Assembly: GCF_002265625.1 (NCBI RefSeq)
Contig: NZ_NOVE01000025.1
Location: 1 to 42,703 of the forward strand
Source: Prevotella sp. 885
GTDB taxonomy: Bacteria; Bacteroidota; Bacteroidia; Bacteroidales; Bacteroidaceae
Length of the DNA: 42,703 nt
Direction: 5' to 3'
Part shown: positions 1 through 7,098 of the stretch, in pieces
Position numbering within the stretch: the stretch's first letter is position 1
Layout of the letters: every line of letters starts with the position of its first letter
Notes under the pieces: generated by a model
Told to the model about the DNA's origin: nothing
Seen by the model: only the letters and a program-made list of their open reading frames with translations
Databases searched by the model: none
Position numbers and translations under genes: made by a program

Positions 1-43
1 AAGTCCCTTGTACATATTAATGCTGACATCATTTTTCATACAG

Positions 44-51
44 CAAAGGTA
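44..51 (-). promoter_or_regulatory. Bacteroidetes -7 box pointing out of the window
   Basis: Read on the minus strand this is TACCTTTG, a match to the TAnnTTTG -7 consensus of Bacteroidetes. It lies just past the recQ stop codon and would drive a gene to the left of the window. No clear -33 TTG is seen at the usual 19-20 base spacing, so strength is uncertain. Confidence 0.45.
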
Positions 52-58
52 AACATCT

Positions 59-1477
59 TTACGGAAAATCTATCATGTATCGTTGATATATTTGGGTAGG
101 GATGCCACGGACTTTATCGGATGAGCCATAAACCTCTTGATTAGAAGCACCACGAAGAATGTCTATCAGCAGTTTAAATCCTACTTGTTGTTTAGTGCGC
201 ATGATGGCGGAAAGAGCCTTTTGTACAAGTATTGTTCCGTTAAATCTACGAGGAGGATTTTTGCAAACATCACAGTTGTCGCAATCATGATCCATTGTTT
301 CTCCGAAATAATTGAGCAGAATTCTTCGTCGACACACTTGACTCTCCGCATACTCCTGCATACGATCCAACTTTTCATTATTGATATTCTGTTGACCACT
401 TTCTTCTGCAAACTTTCTAAGCATTATAAGATCACCTACTTGATAAAACAGAATAGTCTCGCAAGGAAGTCCGTCACGTCCTCCACGTCCTATCTCTTGA
501 TAATAGCTCTCTATACTTTTCGGCAGATTGTAATGAACAACAAAGCGCACATTACTCTTGTCAATACCCATACCAAAAGCAACCGTTGCGCACACCACAT
601 CTATTTCGTCGTTAATAAATGCTTCTTGAACATCGTCTCGCTCCTTAGCAGAAAGTCCAGCATGATAAGCCTTGGCACGAATACCTTTTTCTTGAAGTTT
701 CTCAGCCACCATTTCTGTAGTTTTCCTGCTCATGCAATATATAATACCACTCTCGTTATGATGACGAGCAATCAACGAAAGCAGAAAGCGCAACTTATCT
801 TTTGCAGAATAGCCACGACGAACATCTAGCGACAAGTTTGGACGATCGAAAGATGATATAAAAATCTTCACTTCTCCTGTTTCATCTTTATCTAAACGGA
901 GTTGCTGTATTATATCTTCTTTAGTAATTTTATCAGCAGTTGCTGTAAATGCCGCAACAGGCACATTAGGAAACAATTCTTTTAGCTTACCAAGCTGAGT
1001 ATATTCCGGTCTAAAGTCATGTCCCCATTGAGAAATACAATGAGCTTCATCTATAGCAAACATACTAACTTTGAGAGAACCAGTTGGTTCTGTTCCATGA
1101 GAATTACTGAAGATACCATATTGAATCTCTGATAATAATTTTTCAGGCGACACATATAACAATTTATATTCACCTCTGTATGCACGTTCTGCTATATCAT
1201 GATTCTCAGCTTCTGAGGCATTACTATTTAGAGCAGCTGCAGCAATGCCGTTAGCACGTAGACTCTCTACTTGGTCTTTCATCAAAGATATAAGAGGAGA
1301 AACAACTATAGCCGTACCAGGCATCATCAATGCCGGTATCTGATAGCAGATACTCTTTCCACCGCCAGTAGGCATCAACACCAGACAGTCTTTGTTGCTA
1401 AGTATATGGCGTATAATGTTCTCTTGTAGAGGGCGAAAGGAATTATATCCAAAATATCTTTTGAGTGTAGATAGCAT
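59..1477 (-). CDS. recQ: RecQ-family ATP-dependent DNA helicase, C-terminally shortened
   Basis: A 3'-5' DNA helicase of the RecQ family, acting in recombination and repair. Visible motifs are Walker A ([12 protein letters not shown], about residue 36), the DEAH box, the FTATAD motif, the [10 protein letters not shown] arginine-finger motif and a C-terminal zinc-binding set (CDNCDVC, about residue 400). The RQC domain starts ([17 protein letters not shown]) but stops after about 40 residues, and there is no winged helix or HRDC domain; family members are usually about 600-730 residues while this is 472. Homology as I know it fades after [10 protein letters not shown], and the last 22 residues look unrelated, so the 3' end was probably lost by rearrangement. 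The helicase core appears intact and could still be active. Start is the ATG at 1477, downstream of a good promoter. Confidence 0.85.
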   Translation of the reverse strand: MLSTLKRYFGYNSFRPLQENIIRHILSNKDCLVLMPTGGGKSICYQIPALMMPGTAIVVSPLISLMKDQVESLRANGIAAAALNSNASEAENHDIAERAYRGEYKLLYVSPEKLLSEIQYGIFSNSHGTEPTGSLKVSMFAIDEAHCISQWGHDFRPEYTQLGKLKELFPNVPVAAFTATADKITKEDIIQQLRLDKDETGEVKIFISSFDRPNLSLDVRRGYSAKDKLRFLLSLIARHHNESGIIYCMSRKTTEMVAEKLQEKGIRAKAYHAGLSAKERDDVQEAFINDEIDVVCATVAFGMGIDKSNVRFVVHYNLPKSIESYYQEIGRGGRDGLPCETILFYQVGDLIMLRKFAEESGQQNINNEKLDRMQEYAESQVCRRRILLNYFGETMDHDCDNCDVCKNPPRRFNGTILVQKALSAIMRTKQQVGFKLLIDILRGASNQEVYGSSDKVRGIPTQIYQRYMIDFP

Positions 1478-1500
1478 AGGTTATTATTTTAAGGTGTAAT

Positions 1501-1520
1501 ATTAATATATATATATTAAT
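1501..1520. repeat. 20-bp perfect A/T palindrome in the recQ leader
   Basis: The two 10-base halves (ATTAATATAT and its complement) are exact inverted repeats. It sits between the recQ -7 box at 1525-1532 and the recQ start codon at 1477, so it would be in the transcribed leader. It could be an operator or simply low-complexity A/T sequence. Confidence 0.5.
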
Positions 1521-1524
1521 GTGA

Positions 1525-1532
1525 CAAATGTA
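1525..1532 (-). promoter_or_regulatory. -7 box of the recQ promoter
   Basis: Minus-strand TACATTTG fits TAnnTTTG, about 50 bases before the recQ start. The 1478-1797 gap otherwise contains only A/T-rich sequence and the divergent promoter at 1744. Confidence 0.55.
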
Positions 1533-1743
1533 CAAAGAATAATCGAAAAATAGAATAACGAAACGTATTATTTTGTTCAGTTTTTTCTAATGACATTTTG
1601 TCTTGCCACATAGTACTACTTCTTTTTTCTCTATCTGCTAAGTTGGGATATGATTTCTATATCTTATAGATAATCCATTCTACTATAACTCCAAACAGCA
1701 ATAATTATCCCAAAAAAGATTTTGCTTTTTGGATTAATTGTTG

Positions 1744-1751
1744 TAGATTTG
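1744..1751 (+). promoter_or_regulatory. -7 box upstream of the DUF3791-type cassette
   Basis: TAGATTTG followed by C matches TAnnTTTGC. It lies 46 bases before the start codon at 1798 and is preceded by a T-rich TTTTTGG stretch at a plausible -33 distance. Confidence 0.55.
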
Positions 1752-1797
1752 CGCTGAGATAATGATATTTAGAATAATCAATTGACTTTAGAAATAT

Positions 1798-2022
1798 ATG
1801 GATTTGACTCATAATATCATAGAATATGTAAATTGCTGTGTAGGAGCATTTGCCAATCGTTTTAGTTTGACATTGGCGCAGTCATACGCCTATTTACGCA
1901 GGTTTAAAGGAATAGATTTCCTTATAGATTGTTATGCAGCAGAGCATACTCTTTCTATAGAGGATGCTGTAGAGGATATAATGTTGTTATGCCAAAAGAA
2001 TGGAGGACGATTGGGATGTTGA
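1798..2022 (+). CDS. DUF3791-family small protein
   Basis: A 74-residue protein resembling DUF3791 (helical, with the pattern IDFLIDCYAAEHTLSIEDAVEDI near the C-terminus). In Bacteroidetes and Firmicutes such proteins sit directly upstream of DUF3990 proteins, which belong to an ADP-ribosyltransferase-like clan, and the pair has been suggested to act as a toxin-antitoxin-like module; that role is inference here. The stop codon (TGA in ATGTTGA) overlaps the start of the DUF3990 stub at 2016, as expected for a coupled operon. Promoter at 1744. The family call is from memory of the pattern. Confidence 0.65.
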   Translation: MDLTHNIIEYVNCCVGAFANRFSLTLAQSYAYLRRFKGIDFLIDCYAAEHTLSIEDAVEDIMLLCQKNGGRLGC

Positions 2023-2096
2023 CTTTATATCATGGCAGCAACGTTGTGATTGACAAGATAGATTTATGTCGATCACGTAAAGGCAAGGACTTTGGC
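2016..2096 (+). pseudogene. DUF3990 (ADP-ribosyltransferase-like) 5' stub
   Basis: From the ATG at 2016 the frame reads MLTLYHGSNVVIDKIDL...KGKDFG, which is the typical DUF3990 N-terminus including the LYHGS motif. DUF3990 proteins are about 150-180 residues, and KDFG is normally followed by a GFYL-like stretch. Here, after 27 codons, the frame runs into the 5' end of the next gene and stops at 2153. The body of the gene was therefore deleted and the two small flanking genes were left. Start overlaps the DUF3791 stop codon. Confidence 0.65.
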
Positions 2097-2100
2097 TGTT

Positions 2101-2322
2101 ATGAGCGAAGATATCCAATTTCAGATAGAATGCCTCTCTACCGAGTTGGTTGAGATGTTGATGCAAAAATATGGGTGGAATATGAAGAAGGCACTTGATG
2201 AACTGTATTCTTCCGAGACCTATAAGCGTTTGTGCAACCCAGATTGTGGTTTGTACTACGAAGGTTCGGTGTATGTGTTCTCGTATTTAGAAAACGAGAT
2301 AGAAACAGGTATAGTAAAATAG
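2101..2322 (+). CDS. small conserved protein of the DUF3791/DUF3990 cassette
   Basis: A 73-residue protein from the ATG at 2101; a TTG at 2092 would add three residues but is less likely. It contains LCNPDCGLYYEGSVYVFSYL and ENEIETG, a pattern I associate with the third gene of Bacteroidales DUF3791/DUF3990 cassettes. Its 5' end abuts the deletion scar of the DUF3990 stub, so its upstream region was altered. No enzymatic motif is visible. It may be an antitoxin-like partner that outlived its toxin, which is inference. Confidence 0.6.
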   Translation: MSEDIQFQIECLSTELVEMLMQKYGWNMKKALDELYSSETYKRLCNPDCGLYYEGSVYVFSYLENEIETGIVK

Positions 2323-2326
2323 ATTC

Positions 2327-2854
2327 ATGAAATCCCTCCTCTCTCACCGTCTTTCCATGGACGGGATAAATGATATTTGCTTGCTTGTTCAGGGCGAGCA
2401 AAACCATAGTTTAAAGGAACAGCTTTATCAGCTTACGCTTGACGACGACCGCCGCGTGGCTGTCAATGCGCTTTGGACGTTCACGCATTTTGCGTTGGCT
2501 GACAATGTTTGGCTGTTTGCCAAGCACGACCAGCTTATCGAACGTGCCATCACGGAGCAAGACGTGACGAAGCTCCGCCTTATTCTCACTCTGCTTCTTC
2601 GCCAACCATTCGATGAAGAAGCCATCCGTACCGACTTCATTGATTTCTGCCTGACGCGACTCGCTGACCCGAAGTCGCCCTATGCCGTCAGAGCCCTGTG
2701 CATCAAGCTTGCCTACGAGCAGATGCGCCATTGGCCCGAACTGCTAAACGAACTTCGCCAGACTCTCGAAATGATAAGCTGCGAACCGCTATCGCCTGGG
2801 CTGCGTTCGGCTTGGCAGCAGGTGATGAAGAAATGCCTTACAGGTGTTTTTTGA
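2327..2854 (+). CDS. HEAT-like helical repeat protein, full-length copy
   Basis: A 175-residue, mostly alpha-helical protein with HEAT-like features: an N-terminal segment DDDRRVAVNALWTFTHFA, a middle KLRLILTLLLRQPF helix and a C-terminal stretch PYAVRALCIKLAYEQMRHWPELLNELR. Similar proteins are common conserved hypotheticals in Bacteroidales; no function is known to me. A close paralog lies at 5312-5650, and similarity between the two starts at about 2349, so the ATG at 2357 (MDGINDI) may be the true start instead of 2327. The gene follows the DUF3791-type cassette by four bases. Coding sequence is richer in G/C than the surrounding A/T-rich DNA. Confidence 0.7.
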   Translation: MKSLLSHRLSMDGINDICLLVQGEQNHSLKEQLYQLTLDDDRRVAVNALWTFTHFALADNVWLFAKHDQLIERAITEQDVTKLRLILTLLLRQPFDEEAIRTDFIDFCLTRLADPKSPYAVRALCIKLAYEQMRHWPELLNELRQTLEMISCEPLSPGLRSAWQQVMKKCLTGVF

Positions 2855-2864
2855 CACGAAGAAC

Positions 2865-3293
2865 ATGTCTTCTTGTCAAAAAAACATGTCTTCATGTCCG
2901 TCATGCAAATATCGTACAAAGAGTAAAAAGCTGTTACAAAATAAAAATCAATTATAGAGAATCATAAAGCTGTTTTTATAGTTTTTTACAGCATAAAAAA
3001 CACCCTTGATGACCATCAAAATAACAATAGTGCCCTCAAAGTGCTACTTTTACAGTCTCAAAGAGGCGCTGTTGCAAGGTAATAGTTGAAGTATTGGGAG
3101 GTAAAACAAGCACTATGACACCTTAAAAGAGCCACTTTTACAACCAGTTTGTTTACGCATTTTTCTTGTAAATCACATAATCGGCTGTGTGTCAGCGTTA
3201 TAGCTCCAAACGCTCAAAACCCAAGAATTTCGCACCAAAGATTTCTTCGTGCGTTCAACTCATAGTATTGAGCGTTAGAAATGCAAATATTGT
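2865..3293. repeat. composite dispersed repeat, copy 1 (degenerate stem)
   Basis: First of three copies in the window. Parts in order: CATGTCTTCTTGTC-like leader repeats (2865-2897); a conserved core starting CATGCAAATATCGTACAAAG at 2902-2948; a region of CAATAGTGCC / CTTTTACA words (about 3023-3140) that is decayed relative to copies 2 and 3; and an 81-base module at 3213-3293 nearly identical to 28881-28961. The distance from core to 81-base module is the same within a few bases as in copy 2, so it is one unit. It fills the gap between the HEAT-like gene and the IS1380 fragment. Confidence 0.75.
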
Positions 3294-3470
3294 GTCGGAC
3301 GGTGTGCCGTCCATCTTCTTGCCGTCCTTGTACATTTGGCGCATACGACGATAAAGTGGAAGACAAACGTTGATGACTTTGTCAAGTGAAAGCGCATAAA
3401 AAGCCTTGCTTGCGTAATAAATGCCTCCGAAAGGAGTGATTTTCTCAGATTTTATGTTTACCTTTGCCAT
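3255..3470 (-). pseudogene. IS1380-family transposase N-terminal fragment
   Basis: Translation begins MAKVNIKSEKITPFGGIY, the typical N-terminus of Bacteroidetes IS1380-family transposases (normally about 430 residues). Similarity covers about the first 40 residues; the frame then runs through a short inverted repeat (GGACGG...CCGTCC, 3298-3313) and terminates inside the 81-base repeat module, giving 71 codons. No DDE catalytic residues remain. It is a scar of a past insertion, on the strand opposite to the flanking genes. Confidence 0.6.
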
Positions 3471-3626
3471 ATGTCGGATATTCTTTATTTAAGTTTTAAG
3501 CAGCACTAAGGTAAGTGAATTTCCTGACATATGCAAGCATTGGATAATTTATTGTTAGCCAATGTCTTGCTTTCTTGTAAAATTATAAGTCTGCTAATTT
3601 AAGGAATAACGATAATTACAATAAGT

Positions 3627-4202
3627 ATGGAATCAAGATTGTTTCAAGTATTAAAAGCTTTCAAAGGTGCTGATGGTTGTGAAGCGAACCTATTTGAAGA
3701 GTTTAAGAAAATAGCTGAAGCAGCATTCTTCTCTGGCTATTTCCTTATTAATGGCGGTTGTAAGGATGCGTATAAGCTAAAGTTGACCTGCATCGAATTC
3801 TATTACCATGAGGATGATGGCAATATTAAAGATGAAAAAAAATATCTGAAAGGGAAAGATGAATTTGGTTATGCTTTAGGTGCTGTATGTCCAAATCCAT
3901 CGGGCGTTGATGTTTTGTTTGATGATCCACAGAAGAAATACCATGCGTCTTTCTTGATCAGAGGCTATAAAGCCATTGTGCCTGGGGAAAAAGAATGGGA
4001 GAATAATGAAAAAAGAAAAAATTGGGCTCCTCATGATTTTTGGTATGATTTATTTGGTGGAGCAAATATGCTAAGCAATGGTAAGTTTTGTATAGAATGG
4101 ATAGATGAGCCTGATGAAACATCGGGCTATGCAGAACCTATGCAGCGAATCAATATAAACGACAACAGATTATGGGGATTTAAACGAGTTGAAAAGCTAT
4201 GA
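3627..4202 (+). CDS. conserved hypothetical protein coupled to a deiminase-family gene
   Basis: A 191-residue soluble protein of unknown function with no signal peptide or membrane segment. Recognisable stretches are FFSGYFLINGG, CIEFYYHEDDG, VDVLFDD, ASFLIRGYK and FCIEWIDEPDE, ending NDNRLWGFKRVEKL. The order of a FLING strand, an acidic EFYYHE motif and a later ASFLIRGY strand loosely resembles 3-methyladenine DNA glycosylases, but this is weak. Its TGA overlaps the next gene's ATG (ATGA at 4199-4202), so the two are translationally coupled. A/T-rich codon use differs from the more G/C-rich housekeeping genes of the window and suggests transfer. No convincing -7 box was found in 3471-3626. 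Confidence 0.7.
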   Translation: MESRLFQVLKAFKGADGCEANLFEEFKKIAEAAFFSGYFLINGGCKDAYKLKLTCIEFYYHEDDGNIKDEKKYLKGKDEFGYALGAVCPNPSGVDVLFDDPQKKYHASFLIRGYKAIVPGEKEWENNEKRKNWAPHDFWYDLFGGANMLSNGKFCIEWIDEPDETSGYAEPMQRININDNRLWGFKRVEKL

Positions 4203-5278
4203 TAACAGAACAATATAAAGACAAAGTGTTTTTTTCACAGTTGCTACGTACTGATTATCCCAATATCTATAAGGATGTTTGTGAAATTCTGGATGCTAAT
4301 AACGTAGCGCATGAAACGCTTCCTTTAACTAAGGATTATTGGTGTCGTGATTATATGCCGATACAATTTGCATGTGATCGTTTCTCCCAATTTGTATACA
4401 ATCCCGACTATCTAAAAGGAAAGGAAAAATACATTACTGATGTAGACAAAGTGACGAAGAAGATGGTTGGAAATAAATTTATTGTCAATCATTCTTCTTT
4501 GGTTATAGATGGTGGAAATATTGTTGTTGGCGAAATAGAACAACCAAATACTTACACCACTAAATCCTTTATTGTAATGACAGACAAGGTGATGATAGAA
4601 AACGAAGGATTGTCTCAAAAGGAGATAGAATCTAAAATTCGGGATTCTTTCAAACCTAAAGAATGTAATTCAACTATTGGTGAAATAATTATAGTATGGC
4701 TACCATGGGATAAAAAGGATGTTTGTGGGCATACGGATGGTATCTTAAGATTTGTCGGTGTACAAAAAGATGGGAAACCTGTAGTGTTAACCAATCTTTC
4801 TGTATATGATGATGGTATTGCGACTCTAATGCGTAATGTATTGATGGAACATTTTTATGTTATAGAGTTGAATCTTTCTGAATATAACGAATTAAGTTGG
4901 GCATATATCAACGCTCTTCAGACGCGTGATGTTATTATTGTTCCAGGAATTGGCAATACAAAACTTGATAATGAAGCAATGAGTCATTTTATTGCTTTAT
5001 ATCCAGATTATAAAGGAAGAATTTATCAAGTTCAGATGAAAGTATTCATCGAGAAATGGGGTGGAGCTTTGAATTGTTGTTCATGGACAATTAGTGAAGA
5101 TATGTCCAAATTGCATCACGATATAGAGAATGACAAAAGATACATTTCTATTATAGAGAAGTATCAGAAAGACTCTAAGAGTGTATGCTTTGATGAAATC
5201 CGATTCCTTGGTGACTATTATCCTAAAAAACTAGAGAATGATAATAGGGATTTGGATCGTTTGTATTATGGTTTTTAA
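4199..5278 (+). CDS. agmatine deiminase / peptidylarginine deiminase (PPAD)-family protein
   Basis: A 359-residue member of the PF04371 guanidine-modifying family, which hydrolyses the guanidino group of agmatine or arginine residues. Visible motifs: WCRDYMP (about residue 47, the conserved R-D pair), DGGNIVVG (about residue 103), GHTDGILRF (about residue 178, active-site His and Asp) and GGALNCCSW (about residue 292, where the catalytic Cys is expected). All main catalytic positions are present, so the enzyme is probably active. No signal peptide is seen, so it should act in the cytoplasm, unlike secreted PPAD. It overlaps the 191-aa gene by four bases and shares its A/T-rich composition. 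The true substrate cannot be read from the sequence; partnership with an unknown protein makes standard agmatine catabolism only one option. Confidence 0.8.
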   Translation: MITEQYKDKVFFSQLLRTDYPNIYKDVCEILDANNVAHETLPLTKDYWCRDYMPIQFACDRFSQFVYNPDYLKGKEKYITDVDKVTKKMVGNKFIVNHSSLVIDGGNIVVGEIEQPNTYTTKSFIVMTDKVMIENEGLSQKEIESKIRDSFKPKECNSTIGEIIIVWLPWDKKDVCGHTDGILRFVGVQKDGKPVVLTNLSVYDDGIATLMRNVLMEHFYVIELNLSEYNELSWAYINALQTRDVIIVPGIGNTKLDNEAMSHFIALYPDYKGRIYQVQMKVFIEKWGGALNCCSWTISEDMSKLHHDIENDKRYISIIEKYQKDSKSVCFDEIRFLGDYYPKKLENDNRDLDRLYYGF

Positions 5279-5311
5279 TACAAAGTGGCCAGGTAAGTAC
5301 ACTGTCTTTCC

Positions 5312-5650
5312 ATGGACGAGATAAAAGACATTTGCTTGCTTGTTCAGGGTGAGCAAAACAATAGTTTAAAGGAACTGCTTTATCAGCTTATGCTTGACGA
5401 CGACCGCCTTGTGGCTGTCAATGCGCTTTGGACGTTTACCCATTTCGCTGTCGACGACAATGTTTGGATGTTTGCCGACCCCAAGTCGCCCTATGCAATA
5501 AGGGCGCAGTGCATCAAGCTTGCTTACGAGCAGATGAAATACTGGCCCGAACTGCTTAATGAACTGCGCCAAACACTAAATATGATAAGCTGCGAACCTC
5601 TGTCGCCGGGAATAAGTTCGGCTTGGAGACAGGTGATGAAGAGATTGTAG
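5312..5650 (+). CDS. HEAT-like protein, paralog with internal deletion
   Basis: A 112-residue paralog of the protein at 2327-2854, with long runs of near-identical DNA. Relative to that copy it lacks 48 consecutive residues (144 bp): VWLFA...LADPKSPYA has become VWMFADPKSPYA, joined in frame within a GCY codon shared by both edges. The deletion removes the central helices including KLRLILTLLLRQPF. The C-terminus is also slightly shorter (VMKRL). The reading frame is open, but the solenoid is probably not functional as a full repeat. It lies 33 bases after the deiminase gene, so the two copies bracket the cassette. Confidence 0.6.
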   Translation: MDEIKDICLLVQGEQNNSLKELLYQLMLDDDRLVAVNALWTFTHFAVDDNVWMFADPKSPYAIRAQCIKLAYEQMKYWPELLNELRQTLNMISCEPLSPGISSAWRQVMKRL

Positions 5651-5698
5651 TTATAATGAACAGCCGCTAAAGATGCCCTTTAGCAACTACATTATAAC
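5650..5698. terminator. nested inverted repeat between convergent genes
   Basis: Outer arms GTTATAATG (5650-5658) and CATTATAAC (5690-5698) are perfect complements and enclose a second stem GCTAAAG (5666-5672) / CTTTAGC (5678-5684). It separates the HEAT-like paralog from the convergent remnant at 5692-5935 and contains the remnant's stop codon. There is no U-tract, so a terminator role is likely but unproved. Confidence 0.45.
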
Positions 5699-5935
5699 TT
5701 CATCATGTATAGTAACATGCTGTCACAGGCATAGTCAAGCTCAGGCATAGAATCGACTTTCTTCAGTTTTATGTTGCATTTATTGCAGAAATCACTGATG
5801 AGAGCGAAGGTCAGCTTGTCGCTTACTATGATTTTTTCGGGATGTATTCCGAGCATGCAGAAATGGTTGGCGAGTTGTGTAAGCAACTTTTGTGTGTTGT
5901 CAGGATAGTTGCACGCAGAGCTTCTTCTGCTATAT
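5692..5935 (-). pseudogene. DUF6930/DUF7309-like C-terminal remnant
   Basis: The 64-codon frame reads NHFCMLGIHPEKIIV, FALISDFCNKCNIKLK and MPELDYACDSML, the typical end of a Bacteroidetes protein family (DUF6930/DUF7309-like, sometimes with SEC-C motifs) in which 'PEKI.V....ALL.DFC...GI.L....LPALD' is conserved. Just upstream, another frame carries EEALRAT directly before PDNTQKLLTQ, so a frameshift at about 5905 splits the reading frame. Sequence further upstream is the end of the GH5-like gene, so the N-terminal part is gone. Family name is from memory. Confidence 0.5.
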
Positions 5936-6900
5936 TACATGAATATACTATCCAGCAAATCTTTATATTGGGATATCCAGTTTTCTGCTTGATAATCGTA
6001 AAACTTATCATCAGAATTAATAGCAAAGGGAATCCCGTACTTATCAAGCTGCTTCGTCATGAATGAAGCAAATTCTATCTGTTCCTTTACACTATAATTA
6101 TCGTCTTTGTTATAATCTCCAGGCATCCAAGCCCCAACCCAGGTGTAAATACCAGTTTCCTTTTGCCAATCAACTGCAACCTTGATACTTTTCTTTATCT
6201 GTTGCTTTTCTTCTGCCGTACCTGAAGTCCAGCGTTTTTTGTTGTTGGTCTTGCTGGGACCTGCAGCATAGAAATGCCATTCAGCCATCAGATAACTATT
6301 GCTCTGCGAAGGAGTCTGCAAGTATTTAAGACCTTCAGGATGAGACAGTTTTGGAGGGGCTATAAAGATGATTCGCTTTGGATTGGTCTTGCGAATGGTC
6401 GCCACACAATCCTCATAAAGAGAGTTGAGTTCAGCCACATCCTTTTTTACTTTGTCCGAAGGTTCTACAATCAAATCAAACGAAACCTTTGGTGAGAGAT
6501 CCTTGCATCTTTCAGCCATTATCTTCCACCACTTTACTACTTTCTCATGCTCCTCAGCATTTGGATTCTCCTTATAAGGTTTGGCGGAGAAGGCTATAAT
6601 TGGAATCAGGTCATTCTGCATGCAGGTATTTATCTGCGAAAACAGTCTCTTGAAATCCTCATCCGTGAAACGATAATGATGTAGGCGGAATCTTACATGC
6701 TTGATACCTTGCTGGGCAAATCTCTTTACTGCTGTTTCCGAATAGGCACCATATTTATTTTTTTCACTTCTTCCCCACCAATCTACATCTATTCCCTTCT
6801 TCAGCATCTGCTGATAGTCTTGTGGAGTGATGGCAGAAGGCTGGGCGTTTGCTATGAATGCTGTCAAAGTCAGCATCAGACTTATAAATAATCTTCTCAT
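5935..6900 (-). CDS. secreted GH5-like (cellulase-superfamily) protein, atypical active site
   Basis: About 321 residues from the ATG at 6900, with a signal peptide (MRRLFISLMLTLTAFIANA). An upstream in-frame extension to 7122 exists but belongs to an integrase remnant. The fold markers of GH5 are present: KRFAQQGIKHVRFRLHHY, a VSFDLIVEPSDKV segment where NEP is expected (Asn replaced by Val, Glu kept), AEWHFYAAG, and WVGAWMPGDYN where the nucleophile Glu (usually G-E-F/W) should be; Ala is found there. The protein may be a binding or pseudo-enzyme form, or a GH5 subfamily with shifted residues. The signal peptide points to the periplasm or cell surface. It lies downstream of the TonB-type gene with a 196-base gap that holds the integrase scar. 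Confidence 0.65.
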   Translation of the reverse strand: MRRLFISLMLTLTAFIANAQPSAITPQDYQQMLKKGIDVDWWGRSEKNKYGAYSETAVKRFAQQGIKHVRFRLHHYRFTDEDFKRLFSQINTCMQNDLIPIIAFSAKPYKENPNAEEHEKVVKWWKIMAERCKDLSPKVSFDLIVEPSDKVKKDVAELNSLYEDCVATIRKTNPKRIIFIAPPKLSHPEGLKYLQTPSQSNSYLMAEWHFYAAGPSKTNNKKRWTSGTAEEKQQIKKSIKVAVDWQKETGIYTWVGAWMPGDYNKDDNYSVKEQIEFASFMTKQLDKYGIPFAINSDDKFYDYQAENWISQYKDLLDSIFM

Positions 6901-6993
6901 GATTTTATTAATATTTATTTTACTGACATAGTCACAATATAAATACCATCTAAAACGGTTGAAGTTAAAAACGAAAGTATCCTTTTTACATCT

Positions 6994-7098
6994 TTTAACC
7001 CCAAGTAAGCGTAATGTTCTTGTTTCATTCGTCCTGTTCACCGTGATGCGTCGCATGATGGGAGCCTTACCGTTCTTGTCTAATCCGCTCTTTTTGTT
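6994..7098 (-). pseudogene. tyrosine integrase Arm-DNA-binding remnant
   Basis: The minus frame upstream of the GH5-like start reads KKSGLDKNGKAPIMRRITVN followed by RTNE and LLGVK, which matches the arm-type DNA-binding N-terminal domain of Bacteroidetes tyrosine recombinases ('K...NG.API..RI.V.G...'). Only about 35 codons remain and there is no catalytic domain. It starts at the stop codon of the TonB-type gene, marking an old insertion. Confidence 0.5.

Noticed and set aside
137..829. 230-codon plus-strand frame opposite recQ
   Set aside because: Antisense shadow of the helicase.
1501..1520. Replication origin or IHF-like site at the A/T palindrome
   Set aside because: There are no DnaA boxes or origin genes nearby; simple A/T alternation can arise by chance.
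3627..4202. Assignment of the 191-aa protein as a 3-methyladenine DNA glycosylase
   Set aside because: The resemblance is limited to a loose order of strands; no catalytic residues could be placed with confidence.
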